Of a stretch of 20,195 nt of DNA, positions 6,968 to 14,658 are shown piece after piece. The stretch is from DATJHM01 sp035493895 (GTDB lineage: Bacteria; Chloroflexota; Ktedonobacteria; Ktedonobacterales; Ktedonobacteraceae). The notes below the pieces were generated by a model. It made no database searches. It was not told where the DNA came from and saw nothing but the letters and a program-made list of their open reading frames with translations. A program made the position numbers and the translations under genes. Every line of letters begins with the position of its first letter. Within the stretch, counting starts at the first letter, position 1. The DNA lies in the NCBI GenBank assembly GCA_035493895.1, contig DATJHM010000019.1, positions 1 to 20,195 on the forward strand, written 5' to 3'.

Positions 6968-8895
6968 CGCGCTACCTCCTGGTGAGACCCTTTCGGCAGT
7001 GCATATTCAGGCTGCTCTGTTGTCAGGATGGGGAGCGTGTCTGTGTCGATCGCTGTCTGCGTCTGTAAGGTATGGGCTTCCATTTCATCTTGCTCGCGTA
7101 ACTGAATATCGTACAGTCGCTTATACGCTCCATTCAGCGCAAGCAAGCTTTCATGGTTACCGCGCTCAATGACCCGGCCATGCTCCAGTACGAGGATCTG
7201 GTCCGCATTTTTCACGGTGCGGAGACGAGATGCGACAATAAAAGAGGTACGACCGCGCATGATTCCTTCCAGCGCCTGCTGGATTAAGTATTCTGTCTCC
7301 ATATCAACGCTTGAAGTGGCGTCGTCGAGAATAAGAATACGCGGGTCCAGGAGCAGGCTGCGCGCAATTGCCAGACGTTGCTTCTGACCACCCGACATCG
7401 TCACGCCACGTTCACCGACCCAGGTATTATAACCATCCGGGAGCGTCATGATAAAATCATGCAGCCGGGCGATCTTTGCAGCGGCGATAATCTGTTCGTC
7501 GGTGGCTTTCCCGGCACCAAACGCAATATTATCGCGAATGGTGGCATTGAAAAGAAAGACATCCTGTAAAACAAGCGCAACGTTGCGGCGCAGGGATGCC
7601 TGCTTGATCTCGCGGACGTCATGACCATCCACGGTAATGCGTCCAGCTGTCACGTCATAGAAGTGTGGCAGGAGATGCAGGACCGTGCTCTTGCCGCTAC
7701 CGGTGGCTCCGAGCAGCGCAATGGTCTCGCCGGGTTTGGCGTCAATGGTGATATCGTGCAGTACCTCGGGACCCTTGTTATAGGCAAACGAGACGTGCTC
7801 AAAGCGCACATGCCCTTTGGGATTTTTCAGCTCGTGAGCACCGGGCACATCTTGAATAAGAGGGTCCGTATCCAGCACCTCAAAGATGCGTTCGCCACCC
7901 GAAAGGCCGCGCATAAACCAGGTCACCATAAAGCCAAATGTGCGGACCGGCGTGCCCAGCAGAAGTACATATTGTGTCACCGCTGCCAGTGTGCCGATAC
8001 TTTCGGATTTACCGACAACCGCAATACCGCCTATCCATACAACAATGACGGTGACCATATTGAGTACCAGAACCATCAGCGGCTGATTACGCGCAGACAG
8101 ACGCATGGCGTTGAGGTTGAGCGCACGCAGTTTACGGTTCTGGGTATCAAATTTTTTCATCTCGAAATCTTCGCGTGTGAATGATTTCACCACACGCACA
8201 CCGCTCAAGCTCTCTTGCATCACGGTACTGAGCACGCCAGTCTCGTTCTGGACGGTGAACCAGAGTGGCCGCAAGAGACGCGCAACCTGTATAGAGAGGA
8301 ACATGAGCAATGGCACACTGATCAGCGTGACCAGCGCCAGTACCGCATCAAGCGTCCACAGATATGCGGCTACGGCAGCAAAGGTTGCCACGGCAATAAG
8401 CGCTCGTAAAAGCGCCAGTGGGAAGAAATTACGGATTGCCTCAATATCTACGGTCATGCGTGACATGAGCTGGCCTGTCTCAGACTCATCGTGAAAAGAG
8501 AAGCTGAGACGCTGCAAATGCGCATACATCATATTGCGTAGATCATAAGCGACCAGATTTGAGATTGACTGCGAGAGATATCCCTGTCCGTACGCAAAAA
8601 GGCCACGTAATGCGCTCAGGACCAGGATGGCCACGGCTGCGTACCAGAGATCGCGGAAGTTACCACTCCTGGTTCCTACGTCGATCACCCAACCAAGTAC
8701 GATTGGCACTGTTAACGACAGACCGGTGGAAAGAACAACACAAATAACCGTACCAAGTGCCCAAAGCCAGTGTGGGCGCAAGAGCCCCGTGATCCGCCTA
8801 TAGATGCGGAAATTCGCCTTGAATGAAGCAACATACGAGTCCAATGAATGCGATGCTACTTTTGCAGATGTCACAAGCCATTCCTTTCTTAACAC
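6964..8895 (-). CDS. ABC exporter half-transporter (TMD-NBD), degenerate-site subunit
   Basis: First gene of the exporter operon; 643 residues, TMD about 40-330, NBD about 362-600, plus a polar tail of about 45 residues. Walker A GATGSGKST (396-404) and signature MSGGQ (500-504) are intact, but Walker B reads LILDD: Asp525 replaces the catalytic Glu. The switch His is also missing (Ser556 in IVASRLRT). These losses mark the subunit whose own Walker A/B site binds but barely hydrolyses ATP in heterodimeric exporters; paired with LSVGQ of its partner, that site is degenerate on both faces. Two starts fit: GTG 8895 (AGAGG upstream) or GTG 8874 (AAAGGA, 7-nt spacing; 636 residues). A palindrome at 8940-8967 probably controls the operon; no MarR/TetR gene is adjacent. 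Confidence 0.94.
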   Translation of the reverse strand: MLRKEWLVTSAKVASHSLDSYVASFKANFRIYRRITGLLRPHWLWALGTVICVVLSTGLSLTVPIVLGWVIDVGTRSGNFRDLWYAAVAILVLSALRGLFAYGQGYLSQSISNLVAYDLRNMMYAHLQRLSFSFHDESETGQLMSRMTVDIEAIRNFFPLALLRALIAVATFAAVAAYLWTLDAVLALVTLISVPLLMFLSIQVARLLRPLWFTVQNETGVLSTVMQESLSGVRVVKSFTREDFEMKKFDTQNRKLRALNLNAMRLSARNQPLMVLVLNMVTVIVVWIGGIAVVGKSESIGTLAAVTQYVLLLGTPVRTFGFMVTWFMRGLSGGERIFEVLDTDPLIQDVPGAHELKNPKGHVRFEHVSFAYNKGPEVLHDITIDAKPGETIALLGATGSGKSTVLHLLPHFYDVTAGRITVDGHDVREIKQASLRRNVALVLQDVFLFNATIRDNIAFGAGKATDEQIIAAAKIARLHDFIMTLPDGYNTWVGERGVTMSGGQKQRLAIARSLLLDPRILILDDATSSVDMETEYLIQQALEGIMRGRTSFIVASRLRTVKNADQILVLEHGRVIERGNHESLLALNGAYKRLYDIQLREQDEMEAHTLQTQTAIDTDTLPILTTEQPEYALPKGSHQEVAR

Positions 8896-8939
8896 TCACC
8901 CCTCTGCAAACCCTTCTACTGTAAAGAAGTGTAACTGGA

Positions 8940-8967
8940 AAAGGCTGACATACGTGTGTCAGTCTTT
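8940..8967. promoter_or_regulatory. operator-like inverted repeat upstream of ABC operon
   Basis: Core CTGACATACGTGTGTCAG (8945-8962) is palindromic apart from one mismatched pair, and the symmetry continues outward into AAAGG / TCTTT, giving 12 of 14 paired positions over 28 bp. It lies 45-72 nt upstream of the outer ABC start codon, where a TetR- or MarR-type dimer would block transcription. The regulator is inferred and not seen. Confidence 0.55.
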
Positions 8968-9150
8968 CCTGTTCTTTATGAGTTATTTCCCCAAAATTCG
9001 TTTCTAGCAGGTGAGCTGTACTCTGTTCTTCCCTTTTTTCTATCGGTCATAAGGAATGTTTCTTTAAGTGTTATATGGTTTCAAATTATGGAATCTTGTG
9101 TAATTTTGCTGATAGGGACGGATGAAAGTTCTCCTCGCACCCGCACGCAA

Positions 9151-9192
9151 AAAGAGAAGAGCGGTCTCTACGCGGAGACCGCTCTTCTCTTT
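9151..9192 (-). terminator. Rho-independent terminator of the LysM gene
   Basis: Perfect 18-bp stem (9151-9168 with 9175-9192) closed by a 6-nt loop, TACGCG. On the minus strand the stem ends in TTT and runs into further T residues. It begins about 50 nt after the LysM gene stop, so it most likely ends that transcript and insulates the ABC operon. Confidence 0.85.
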
Positions 9193-9243
9193 GATCACAA
9201 AGGGGCAATCGTTAGAGGGTTATAAGGCTATCTTTGACAACTG

Positions 9244-9900
9244 CTAAGCCTGACAGGCCCACTCTCTCCAGCTATTTCCATCGCGTGTGAAGATTTCATG
9301 TGCCGCCACAATATTGGAGTAGGCGTCATATGGCGAAGCACCAGCCTCAGCGGTTGTGGACCAGGTGCTCGGGTAGAGGATCTGGAAGACACCCTCGGCA
9401 TGGCTATTACCAACGGCGATGGAGTTGATTGCACCAGGATTCAGGCCGGACTCACATGTGGCGATCGCCATGGCCGAACCTGCGTATGACCCGAAGACCG
9501 ATGTGATCATACTTGCCACATCTGATGAACTGGTCTGGGCCGGTGCGAGCGTGGTTGCGGAAGCCGTTGCATCAGGAACACAAATTTGCTGACCGGCAAA
9601 AATTAAAGCGGGATTTGTAATAGCATTCGTTGTGGCCAGAGATGACAGTGTTGTACCATAATGAGTCGCAATTCCACTCAATGTATCGCCAGACATTACA
9701 GTATACGCTTGCTCGCTCCCTGAGCAAATAGGTCCAGTGGCTGCCTGTGCTTGAGGCACGTTTGCATAAAGTGTGCCTACGAGCGCTAATAAGCCGAAAA
9801 CGGCGATAAAAGTAAATTTTCCTACGACGAAACGATTTTCACGATGCCGATGTAAGAACCGATAAACAAATTTTTGTGACTGCAAATTTTCCTCTTTCAT
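9244..9900 (-). CDS. secreted LysM and transglycosylase-like cell-wall protein
   Basis: Exported peptidoglycan-binding and probably peptidoglycan-cleaving protein, 218 residues. A basic N-terminus precedes a hydrophobic segment (about 29-46) and an AQA-A site near residue 53, consistent with a long signal peptide or anchor. LysM spans about 65-109 (YTVMSGDTLSGIATHYGTT ... NPALIFAGQQICVP). After a Ser/Thr/Ala linker, residues about 128-217 form a small lysozyme-like domain: AIATCESGLNPGAIN with likely catalytic Glu150, AEGVFQIL, then SPYDAYSNIVAAHEIF and a WREWAC end, as in the transglycosylase-like/Rpf fold. Cys149 and Cys216 could form a disulfide, as could Cys59 and Cys107. The ribosome site is weak (AGAGGG, 13 nt away). 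It is monocistronic, ends in a strong terminator, and may act in spore or hyphal wall remodelling, which is inference. Confidence 0.9.
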   Translation of the reverse strand: MKEENLQSQKFVYRFLHRHRENRFVVGKFTFIAVFGLLALVGTLYANVPQAQAATGPICSGSEQAYTVMSGDTLSGIATHYGTTLSSLATTNAITNPALIFAGQQICVPDATASATTLAPAQTSSSDVASMITSVFGSYAGSAMAIATCESGLNPGAINSIAVGNSHAEGVFQILYPSTWSTTAEAGASPYDAYSNIVAAHEIFTRDGNSWREWACQA

Positions 9901-10236
9901 TGACTACTTACAACCCTCTTGAACGATCGCTTGTCCCATTGCGTATACATGCATATGCGCGTATGTGCATATGTTTATGGATAGGCATATGCGCACGACC
10001 ATAAAGTTTTTCACTGGGACGTCGATATAATAACACAGGTTTAAAGAAGAGGCATAATGATATGCTTTGATATAGCCAATTTGGGCTATATGGATGTGAT
10101 AGACAAGGCTGTGAGCTCGATTATTGCCTGGTTTGCGGGAAAATGAGGGGACCAATACTATTTGACATGGAATTCTTTAGCGAAAATCGTGCAAATTTGC
10201 TTGCCTTTTTATACATGAGTAGAGAATAATATAGGT
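9901..10236. other. divergent promoter region, LysM / WYL regulator
   Basis: This 336-bp region separates two divergent genes. It contains a cluster of CATATG-type motifs (9941-9996) and a TTGACA at 10162-10167 on the plus strand without a good -10 at 17 nt. An AT-rich stretch runs right up to the WYL start. The small open frames here have no ribosome site or recognisable product. Confidence 0.5.
9941..9996. promoter_or_regulatory. cluster of CATATG(CGC) motifs, candidate regulator binding sites
   Basis: GCATATGCGC occurs at 9951-9960 and again at 9985-9994, with GTGCATATG (about 9965-9973) between, all within 56 bp. The first copy is also half of a near-palindrome, CATATGCGCGTATG (9953-9966). 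The cluster is 50-95 nt upstream of the LysM start and about 240 nt upstream of the WYL gene. Confidence 0.4.
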
Positions 10237-11244
10237 ATGCAGAAAATCGAGCGCCTCGTGGCGATTACCCTGCTGCTTCAAGCACGTGGAAAAATGCCCG
10301 CAAAGCGTCTTGCCAACATCCTGGGAGTCTCAACACGCACCATTTATCGCGATATTATGGCTCTTTCATTGGCTCATGTACCTGTCTCTATGGAATATGG
10401 GCCTGGTGGCGGCTACTATTTGCCCGAGGATTACCATTTTGAATCGGCTATCTTTACGCGCGAAGAGGCCGTTTCTTTAGTCCTTGGGGCGGATATGGCG
10501 GGCAACTATAGCCTGTTTGCAGGTGACGACTACCTGCACCGGGCTCTTTTTAAATTGGAGGCCACTCTGCCCGATGAATATCGGACGGATGTTCGTGCTG
10601 CCCGCGAACATATTCTCATTGATACGACCGATTGGGGAAACGGTTCTTCTGCGAGCAATATTTATCTGGAAACTATTCGCCTGGCTGTTCTTGAGGCCCG
10701 GCAGCTTGACATTTTTTATCCCTGTCTGACCTGTACGGATCTCCCGGGCATGCAATGGCAGCGCGTCGATCCCTATGGCCTCGTTTTTAAGGGCACTTCT
10801 CAACGCCATGTTCGCTCGGGGATCTGGTATCTTGTTGCCTATTGTCATGAATGTCGACTCTTTCGCTCTTTTCGCTTAAAACATATTGAGCATGTGCGTG
10901 TACGCGAGGAGAAGGTTGAGATCCAATCTTCTTTCGATTTGCAGGGCTTCTGGGAAAAAACACGCAAACATTTTGATGAGCAGAAACAACCCTGCATTTT
11001 AAAATTATGTGTGCGCCCCCCCAGCCGCTATAATCTCAGAGGCGATAGCCAGATCGTGAGCGAGGCTTCCGATGGCGCGGCGGTGGTTCGTGTCGAAACC
11101 GATTCGGTCGATGATGCTGTCTCTTACGCGCTGGCTCTGGGGGCCGATGCTACGGTTATCAGTCCACCGCAGGTTCGTCAGGCTGTAGCTGATACTGCTC
11201 AGGCAATCGCTGCCATCTACAGCTCTAGACGGAAGAACGGTTGA
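10237..11244 (+). CDS. WYL-domain transcriptional regulator (YafY-like)
   Basis: 335-residue DNA-binding regulator with the family's standard order. An N-terminal winged HTH of the HTH_11/DeoR type (about 5-60) has recognition region LANILGVSTRTIYRDIMAL. A WYL domain (about 142-222) has the diagnostic W197-Y198-L199 in GIWYLVAYCHECRLFRSFRLKHI. A C-terminal WCX-type region (about 250-332) ends with the pattern DDAVSYALALGADATVISPPQVR. WYL domains sense nucleic acid or small nucleotide ligands in characterised relatives; the ligand here is unknown. No clear Shine-Dalgarno precedes ATG 10237, and the AT-rich DNA just upstream leaves a very short leader possible. Divergent from the LysM gene, it may act on the motif cluster between them. 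Its last 20 bp overlap the 3' end of the opposite-strand small gene. Confidence 0.93.
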   Translation: MQKIERLVAITLLLQARGKMPAKRLANILGVSTRTIYRDIMALSLAHVPVSMEYGPGGGYYLPEDYHFESAIFTREEAVSLVLGADMAGNYSLFAGDDYLHRALFKLEATLPDEYRTDVRAAREHILIDTTDWGNGSSASNIYLETIRLAVLEARQLDIFYPCLTCTDLPGMQWQRVDPYGLVFKGTSQRHVRSGIWYLVAYCHECRLFRSFRLKHIEHVRVREEKVEIQSSFDLQGFWEKTRKHFDEQKQPCILKLCVRPPSRYNLRGDSQIVSEASDGAAVVRVETDSVDDAVSYALALGADATVISPPQVRQAVADTAQAIAAIYSSRRKNG

Positions 11245-11416
11245 GGCGGCGCAAGATACGCCCGATGCCCGCATCCAGGTCGCGGTGACGCGTACTGCAA
11301 TAGATCTTGCTGTTGCGCAAGGTCTGGCATTGGGGGCAAATGGCCGCGTCGCAATACTGACAATGTTGCTGTGTCATTCTGCCACAAAGCGTGCAGCGGT
11401 TTTTAAGAAATGTCAT
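11225..11416 (-). CDS. small cysteine-rich zinc-binding protein, unknown function
   Basis: 63-residue protein not assigned to a named family. Cysteines fall in pairs: C8-x2-C11, C19-x2-C22, C27-x2-C30, then C40 with H44 in YCSTRH. This spacing resembles HIT- or B-box-like cross-brace zinc fingers that bind two metal ions; the tail (DLDAGIGRILRRLNRSSV) is basic. An excellent ribosome site (AGGGAGG, 7 nt before ATG) and the ordered Cys pairs argue that it is real despite its size. It overlaps the WYL gene tail by 20 bp on the other strand and lies 133 nt downstream of the next minus-strand gene. A role in protein-protein or nucleic acid contact is only a guess. Confidence 0.75.
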   Translation of the reverse strand: MTFLKNRCTLCGRMTQQHCQYCDAAICPQCQTLRNSKIYCSTRHRDLDAGIGRILRRLNRSSV

Positions 11417-11549
11417 AGCTATCCTCCCTGATGAAAGGTAACGGAAGAGAGATACTTCTTTTTATGTATACGCTGAACTGGTCGGCAATGTTTTACTTTT
11501 GCGGCTTTTGACTCCGTTTTGGAGAAGATGCATGCCCCGGTAACTACGC

Positions 11550-11855
11550 TTAGAAGGGACTATCGTCTTCTCCACTGTGCTGTTGTATTTTTTCGAGGAT
11601 CATGATGTCCAACCCCCAGATGCCTTTTTGCTTGAATTCTCGCCATCCGGCTTCATCCAGACGCAAAGCGCATTTGAGATGTTCCAGGGCCTCTGGTTCG
11701 AGCATCTCCTCTGCAAGATAACAATACTGGCCAATGGTCCTCTGGAGCATAAATTGCTCCAGGTTATACATTGGCCTCGTGATTTGTGGTTCAAGCCGTC
11801 GTAAACGCTTAAAGTGATACGCAAATGCATTCTCGATATGCTGGTACGCCGCCAT
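11550..11855 (-). CDS. hypothetical protein, 101 residues
   Basis: Not recognised. The frame opens at 11873, but the start chosen is ATG 11855, because AAGGAG lies 7 nt before it while nothing precedes the outer ATG. The product MAAYQHIENAFAYHFKRLRRL... is soluble, largely helical by composition, with many Glu, Leu and aromatic residues and no signal peptide or TM helix. It resembles a four-helix-type small protein, but no motif supports a function. It is followed on the same strand by the cysteine-rich gene (11225-11416), so the two may be co-transcribed; no terminator is visible in the 133-nt gap. Confidence 0.72.
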   Translation of the reverse strand: MAAYQHIENAFAYHFKRLRRLEPQITRPMYNLEQFMLQRTIGQYCYLAEEMLEPEALEHLKCALRLDEAGWREFKQKGIWGLDIMILEKIQQHSGEDDSPF

Positions 11856-12028
11856 TGCTCTTCTCCTTGTCATAATAACTGCGAGCAGGAGTATTACTAC
11901 TCTCTTCTATGCATTTCAGAGCTGAAACCTTTCTCTTTCCAGCATACCACGGATGTCTGATAGCGTGCTGAGAGAAAACTGTATTGGATCTGAGAAGAAG
12001 TTCTCTCTCTCACTATGCTGCGAACGAT

Positions 12029-13015
12029 CTACATTTGTCCCAGTAATCGCGTCAGGTGTTTCTGCTCGGCGCTGGCATCCGCGACGGTGATTGGCATGAT
12101 GAGTAGCTCATCCAGTCCCTGTTCCAGTAATGCGTTGAGGCGTGCCTGGATGGTCTCTTCATTGCCTGAGACGACGAGATTATCGATCAAGGCTTCGGAC
12201 AGTTTACCGCCTGCTTCAACGGGAAAGCCTGCGTCGGCGAACATGTTGGCGTAGAAGGGGAGCCGTCCGTAATAACCAAGCTGCTGACTCGTTGCGGCGA
12301 GCACTGCCGAACGATCTGCGCTGAAGGCGACCGGGATATGGGCGATGACGGGGGGCGCTGTTCGACCACTCCTGGCTGCTCCCTCACGCAACGCTGGCGC
12401 TGCTTTCTGCACGATAAATGGGACCGGGCTGACCCAGGAAATAACGCCATCCGCGACTTCTCCTGCCAGCTGGTATGCTCCTTCACGCAGGCCGGAGATG
12501 AGGATGGGCGTCTGTGGTGTGCGGGGAAACGTACTTTTGACGCTATAAAATTGTCCATGATGATCGACGTTCCCTTGCCAGAGCAGCCCACGTAAGATGG
12601 CAATATATTCACGCAGGTGCTCCAGAGGCGTCTTCATGGGAATACCGTACACGCCCTCAATGATCGGCCGATGGCTTGGTCCGATGCCGAGCCGTAAACG
12701 TCCCGGGGCCAGATCTTCCAGGGTGAGCGCCTGTTGCGCCAGGGCCAGCGGATGACGTGGGTAGGTTGGCACGATTGCTGTTCCAAGCCGTATCCTGCTG
12801 GTTTTCATGGCGGCTGCGGTAAAAATAGTCAGTGTATCGGGACCCGGCGTGCCCTGGGTCATCCAGATCTGGCTCAGCCCCGCTGCCTCCGCCTCGACGA
12901 TCTGCTCTACGGCTGCCGCTACATCCCCCCCGGCTATCGCCAGACCGATCCTGTCACGCTTCGCGCGCGGTTTCGCTGTGACCTGTCCCTGCGTTTGATT
13001 TCCATAAGATGACAT
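12029..13015 (-). CDS. luciferase-like (LLM) F420-dependent oxidoreductase
   Basis: 328-residue TIM-barrel protein of the bacterial luciferase-like superfamily, most like the F420-dependent branch. Seen: core start RIGLAIAGGDVAAAVEQIVEAEAAGLSQIWM (from about residue 22), the hallmark RLGTAIVPTYPRHPLALAQQALTLEDLAPGRLRLGIGPSH (about 76-115), PILISGLREGAYQLAGEVADGVISW (about 170-195), and a C-terminal segment with NEETIQARLNALLEQGLDELLIMP. Such enzymes transfer hydride between reduced F420 or FMN and a small organic substrate; the cofactor is inferred from family resemblance. The first 20 residues are polar and not conserved. AGAGG lies 9 nt before ATG. It is divergent from the acetyltransferase at 13252 and monocistronic. 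Substrate unknown. Confidence 0.92.
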   Translation of the reverse strand: MSSYGNQTQGQVTAKPRAKRDRIGLAIAGGDVAAAVEQIVEAEAAGLSQIWMTQGTPGPDTLTIFTAAAMKTSRIRLGTAIVPTYPRHPLALAQQALTLEDLAPGRLRLGIGPSHRPIIEGVYGIPMKTPLEHLREYIAILRGLLWQGNVDHHGQFYSVKSTFPRTPQTPILISGLREGAYQLAGEVADGVISWVSPVPFIVQKAAPALREGAARSGRTAPPVIAHIPVAFSADRSAVLAATSQQLGYYGRLPFYANMFADAGFPVEAGGKLSEALIDNLVVSGNEETIQARLNALLEQGLDELLIMPITVADASAEQKHLTRLLGQM

Positions 13016-13142
13016 TCGTTTTTTCCTCTTTTCATAATTTTACGTAGCTTGCTTGCATAACATATTGAACATAGCACGCCACTTTTTCACGCGTCAAGCG
13101 CATCTTTGCAAAGAAACCTCATTGTTTGGCACATGCGTGGGG

Positions 13143-13171
13143 TTGTCTCTCCCATCGATCTTTGCTATACT
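13143..13171 (+). promoter_or_regulatory. sigma-70-type promoter for the GNAT gene
   Basis: TTGTCT (13143-13148), a 17-nt spacer and TATACT (13166-13171) make a good housekeeping promoter. It would start transcription near 13178, about 75 nt before the acetyltransferase ATG. Confidence 0.55.
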
Positions 13172-13251
13172 CAGCTTCTGGTTGCAACTCCGGTGCCACT
13201 GCGCTTGATAGCAGCTCTACGATACTGTGAGATAAGGAATTGTACGCAAGA

Positions 13252-13989
13252 ATGCATATGTTTGAGAGACGAATCGAGGAGGCCGGGCTGAATAGCTGGC
13301 CTGCACTGCAACAACTTCTTTTTGATGGTTGGGTGATACGCTTTGCCCGGGGATATACCAAACGCGCAAATTCGGTGACGCCTCTCTATCCATCGCTGCT
13401 GTCTGCTGAGGAAAAAATGAGCCATTGCGAACATTTTTACGAGGAGAAGCATCTTCCTGTCACCTTTCGCCTCCCTTCATTTTCGGCGGAAAGCCAGGAA
13501 CTGGATCAACTACTGGCGCAACGAGGCTATCGCTCGCTTGATCGCACGCTTGTCTTGTACAATAAACTCGATTCTGTCACCACGGCAAATAATCCGGCAT
13601 TGCGCGCGCTCCCACTCGCTATCTGGTTTCCAATCTATTGTCAATTCAGCACGCGCTACGTCGAGCTTCAGGATCTGCATCGCGATTTGCTCGAACGCAT
13701 CCCGCCACCGTTGATGTATGCTGCGATCTATCAGCAGGGTGTTCCGGTAGCCTGTGGCCTGGGTGTGCTCGAGCATGAAGCCTTCGGCATTTTTGATATC
13801 GTGACCGATCCTGAGCAGCGGAGAAAAGGTTACGGCAACCAGCTAGTCGCCGGGATGCTCGCCTGGGGCAAGCAACACGGTGCGCAATATGCCTATCTGC
13901 AAGTCATGGACAACAACGAGCCCGCATTGCGGATGTACGCAAAACTCGGCTTCCAGGAGTGCTATCATTACTGGTATCGTCAGCGGTAA
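13252..13989 (+). CDS. GNAT-family N-acetyltransferase
   Basis: Acetyl-CoA-dependent acetyltransferase, 245 residues from ATG 13252. The N-terminal half has LNSWPALQQLLFDGWVIRFARGYTKRANSVTPLYPS, a conserved opening of a two-lobed GNAT family with a degenerate first lobe. The C-terminal half is the catalytic lobe: FDIVTDPEQRRKGYGNQL, with acetyl-CoA loop QRRKGYG at about 189-195, then LQVMDNNEPALRMYAKLGFQE. Substrate unknown. The frame also allows TTG 13240 and ATG 13258; AAGGA at 13234-13238 is 13 nt from ATG 13252, and no start is clearly best. A promoter lies at 13143-13171. The stop is 3 nt from the stop of the converging small gene, leaving no room for a terminator. Confidence 0.9.
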   Translation: MHMFERRIEEAGLNSWPALQQLLFDGWVIRFARGYTKRANSVTPLYPSLLSAEEKMSHCEHFYEEKHLPVTFRLPSFSAESQELDQLLAQRGYRSLDRTLVLYNKLDSVTTANNPALRALPLAIWFPIYCQFSTRYVELQDLHRDLLERIPPPLMYAAIYQQGVPVACGLGVLEHEAFGIFDIVTDPEQRRKGYGNQLVAGMLAWGKQHGAQYAYLQVMDNNEPALRMYAKLGFQECYHYWYRQR

Positions 13990-13992
13990 TTC

Positions 13993-14238
13993 CTATTTAT
14001 CTTGTTGCTGCTTCCTCTTCGCTTGTTGCTCTCTTATCCTGCTGGCTACTTCATCTAGCTCTCTTTGAAAAGAATCCTTCACCTTTTTCGAATTGTCAGG
14101 AATGAAATCTCCATACCTCTTATATTCCTCATGATCTGAATGTTCACTTTTATCTGAATTTTTGCGTAATAAATCAAATTCGTTTATTTCTGCTTTAGTC
14201 TCTGATGCACCTTTTGCTTTTTCTAATCTCTTTGGCAT
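13993..14238 (-). CDS. small, highly charged hypothetical protein
   Basis: 81 residues, not recognised. It is rich in Lys, Glu, Asp, Gln and Arg and almost lacks hydrophobic stretches. The C-terminal part (KKVKDSFQRELDEVASRIREQQAKRKQQQ) looks like one amphipathic or coiled-coil helix; the N-terminal half is probably disordered. AAAGGA lies 10 nt before ATG, supporting translation. The DNA is clearly more AT-rich than both neighbours, consistent with recent acquisition or relaxed selection. Tail-to-tail with the acetyltransferase gene, its stop is only 3 nt away. It could be a nucleoid-associated or regulatory small protein, but nothing specific shows it. Confidence 0.65.
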   Translation of the reverse strand: MPKRLEKAKGASETKAEINEFDLLRKNSDKSEHSDHEEYKRYGDFIPDNSKKVKDSFQRELDEVASRIREQQAKRKQQQDK

Positions 14239-14658
14239 TATTACACTTTCCTTTCTCGGTACAAAATGATGCTTAGCTTCTTGCTATAGCAATCTCTTTC
14301 TTTCTGAATGAATGAATATGAGTTGCGCCTTATTTCAGCGATCTATTCATCTATGGTTATCATTGATGATTTTCAATATTGTATCATATAACGCTTAGTA
14401 TGCGATTGAAAAGGAGGGGATGGAGGCGATGAAAAATGACGATCAATACGCCTATTAGATCCTTAGCCCACGGACGTAGCACTACGCGAAGTTTCCTTCT
14501 GCCATAGGCACTCTGATGCATGGTAAGACTATGACAGTGGAAATGGTACAAACTATGCCTGAAAGCATGTTGTACTATTCCATCATTTCCTGTTACTATC
14601 AGGCAGTGAGATATGCAATGCATATGATGTATACAGGAAAGAGAGTGAAACTGACATC
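14239..14658. other. intergenic region upstream of chrA
   Basis: This 420-bp region is AT-rich. It contains a possible promoter (TTGATG 14363-14368, 18-nt spacer, TATAAC 14387-14392), a 12-codon open frame behind AAGGAGG (14420-14458), and near chrA a palindrome (14611-14625) inside a longer inverted repeat (14586-14640). No longer gene is convincing. Confidence 0.5.
14586..14640. promoter_or_regulatory. nested inverted repeats just upstream of chrA
   Basis: Outer arms TTTCCTGT (14586-14593) and ACAGGAAA (14633-14640) enclose a perfect 15-nt palindrome, ATATGCAATGCATAT (14611-14625). The structure ends 18 nt before the chrA ATG, in the leader or promoter. It could be an operator or an RNA fold controlling the transporter; the regulator is not identified. 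Confidence 0.45.

Larger units (their letters stand above)
8896..9243. other. intergenic region upstream of ABC operon and downstream of LysM gene
   Basis: This 348-bp stretch holds the ABC operon promoter on the minus strand, an operator-like palindrome (8940-8967) and the terminator of the LysM gene (9151-9192). The AT-rich middle (about 8980-9120) shows no convincing gene. Confidence 0.6.

Noticed and set aside
9904..10155. 83-codon minus-strand frame between the LysM and WYL genes
   Set aside because: No ribosome site, odd composition, and it runs through the divergent promoter region.
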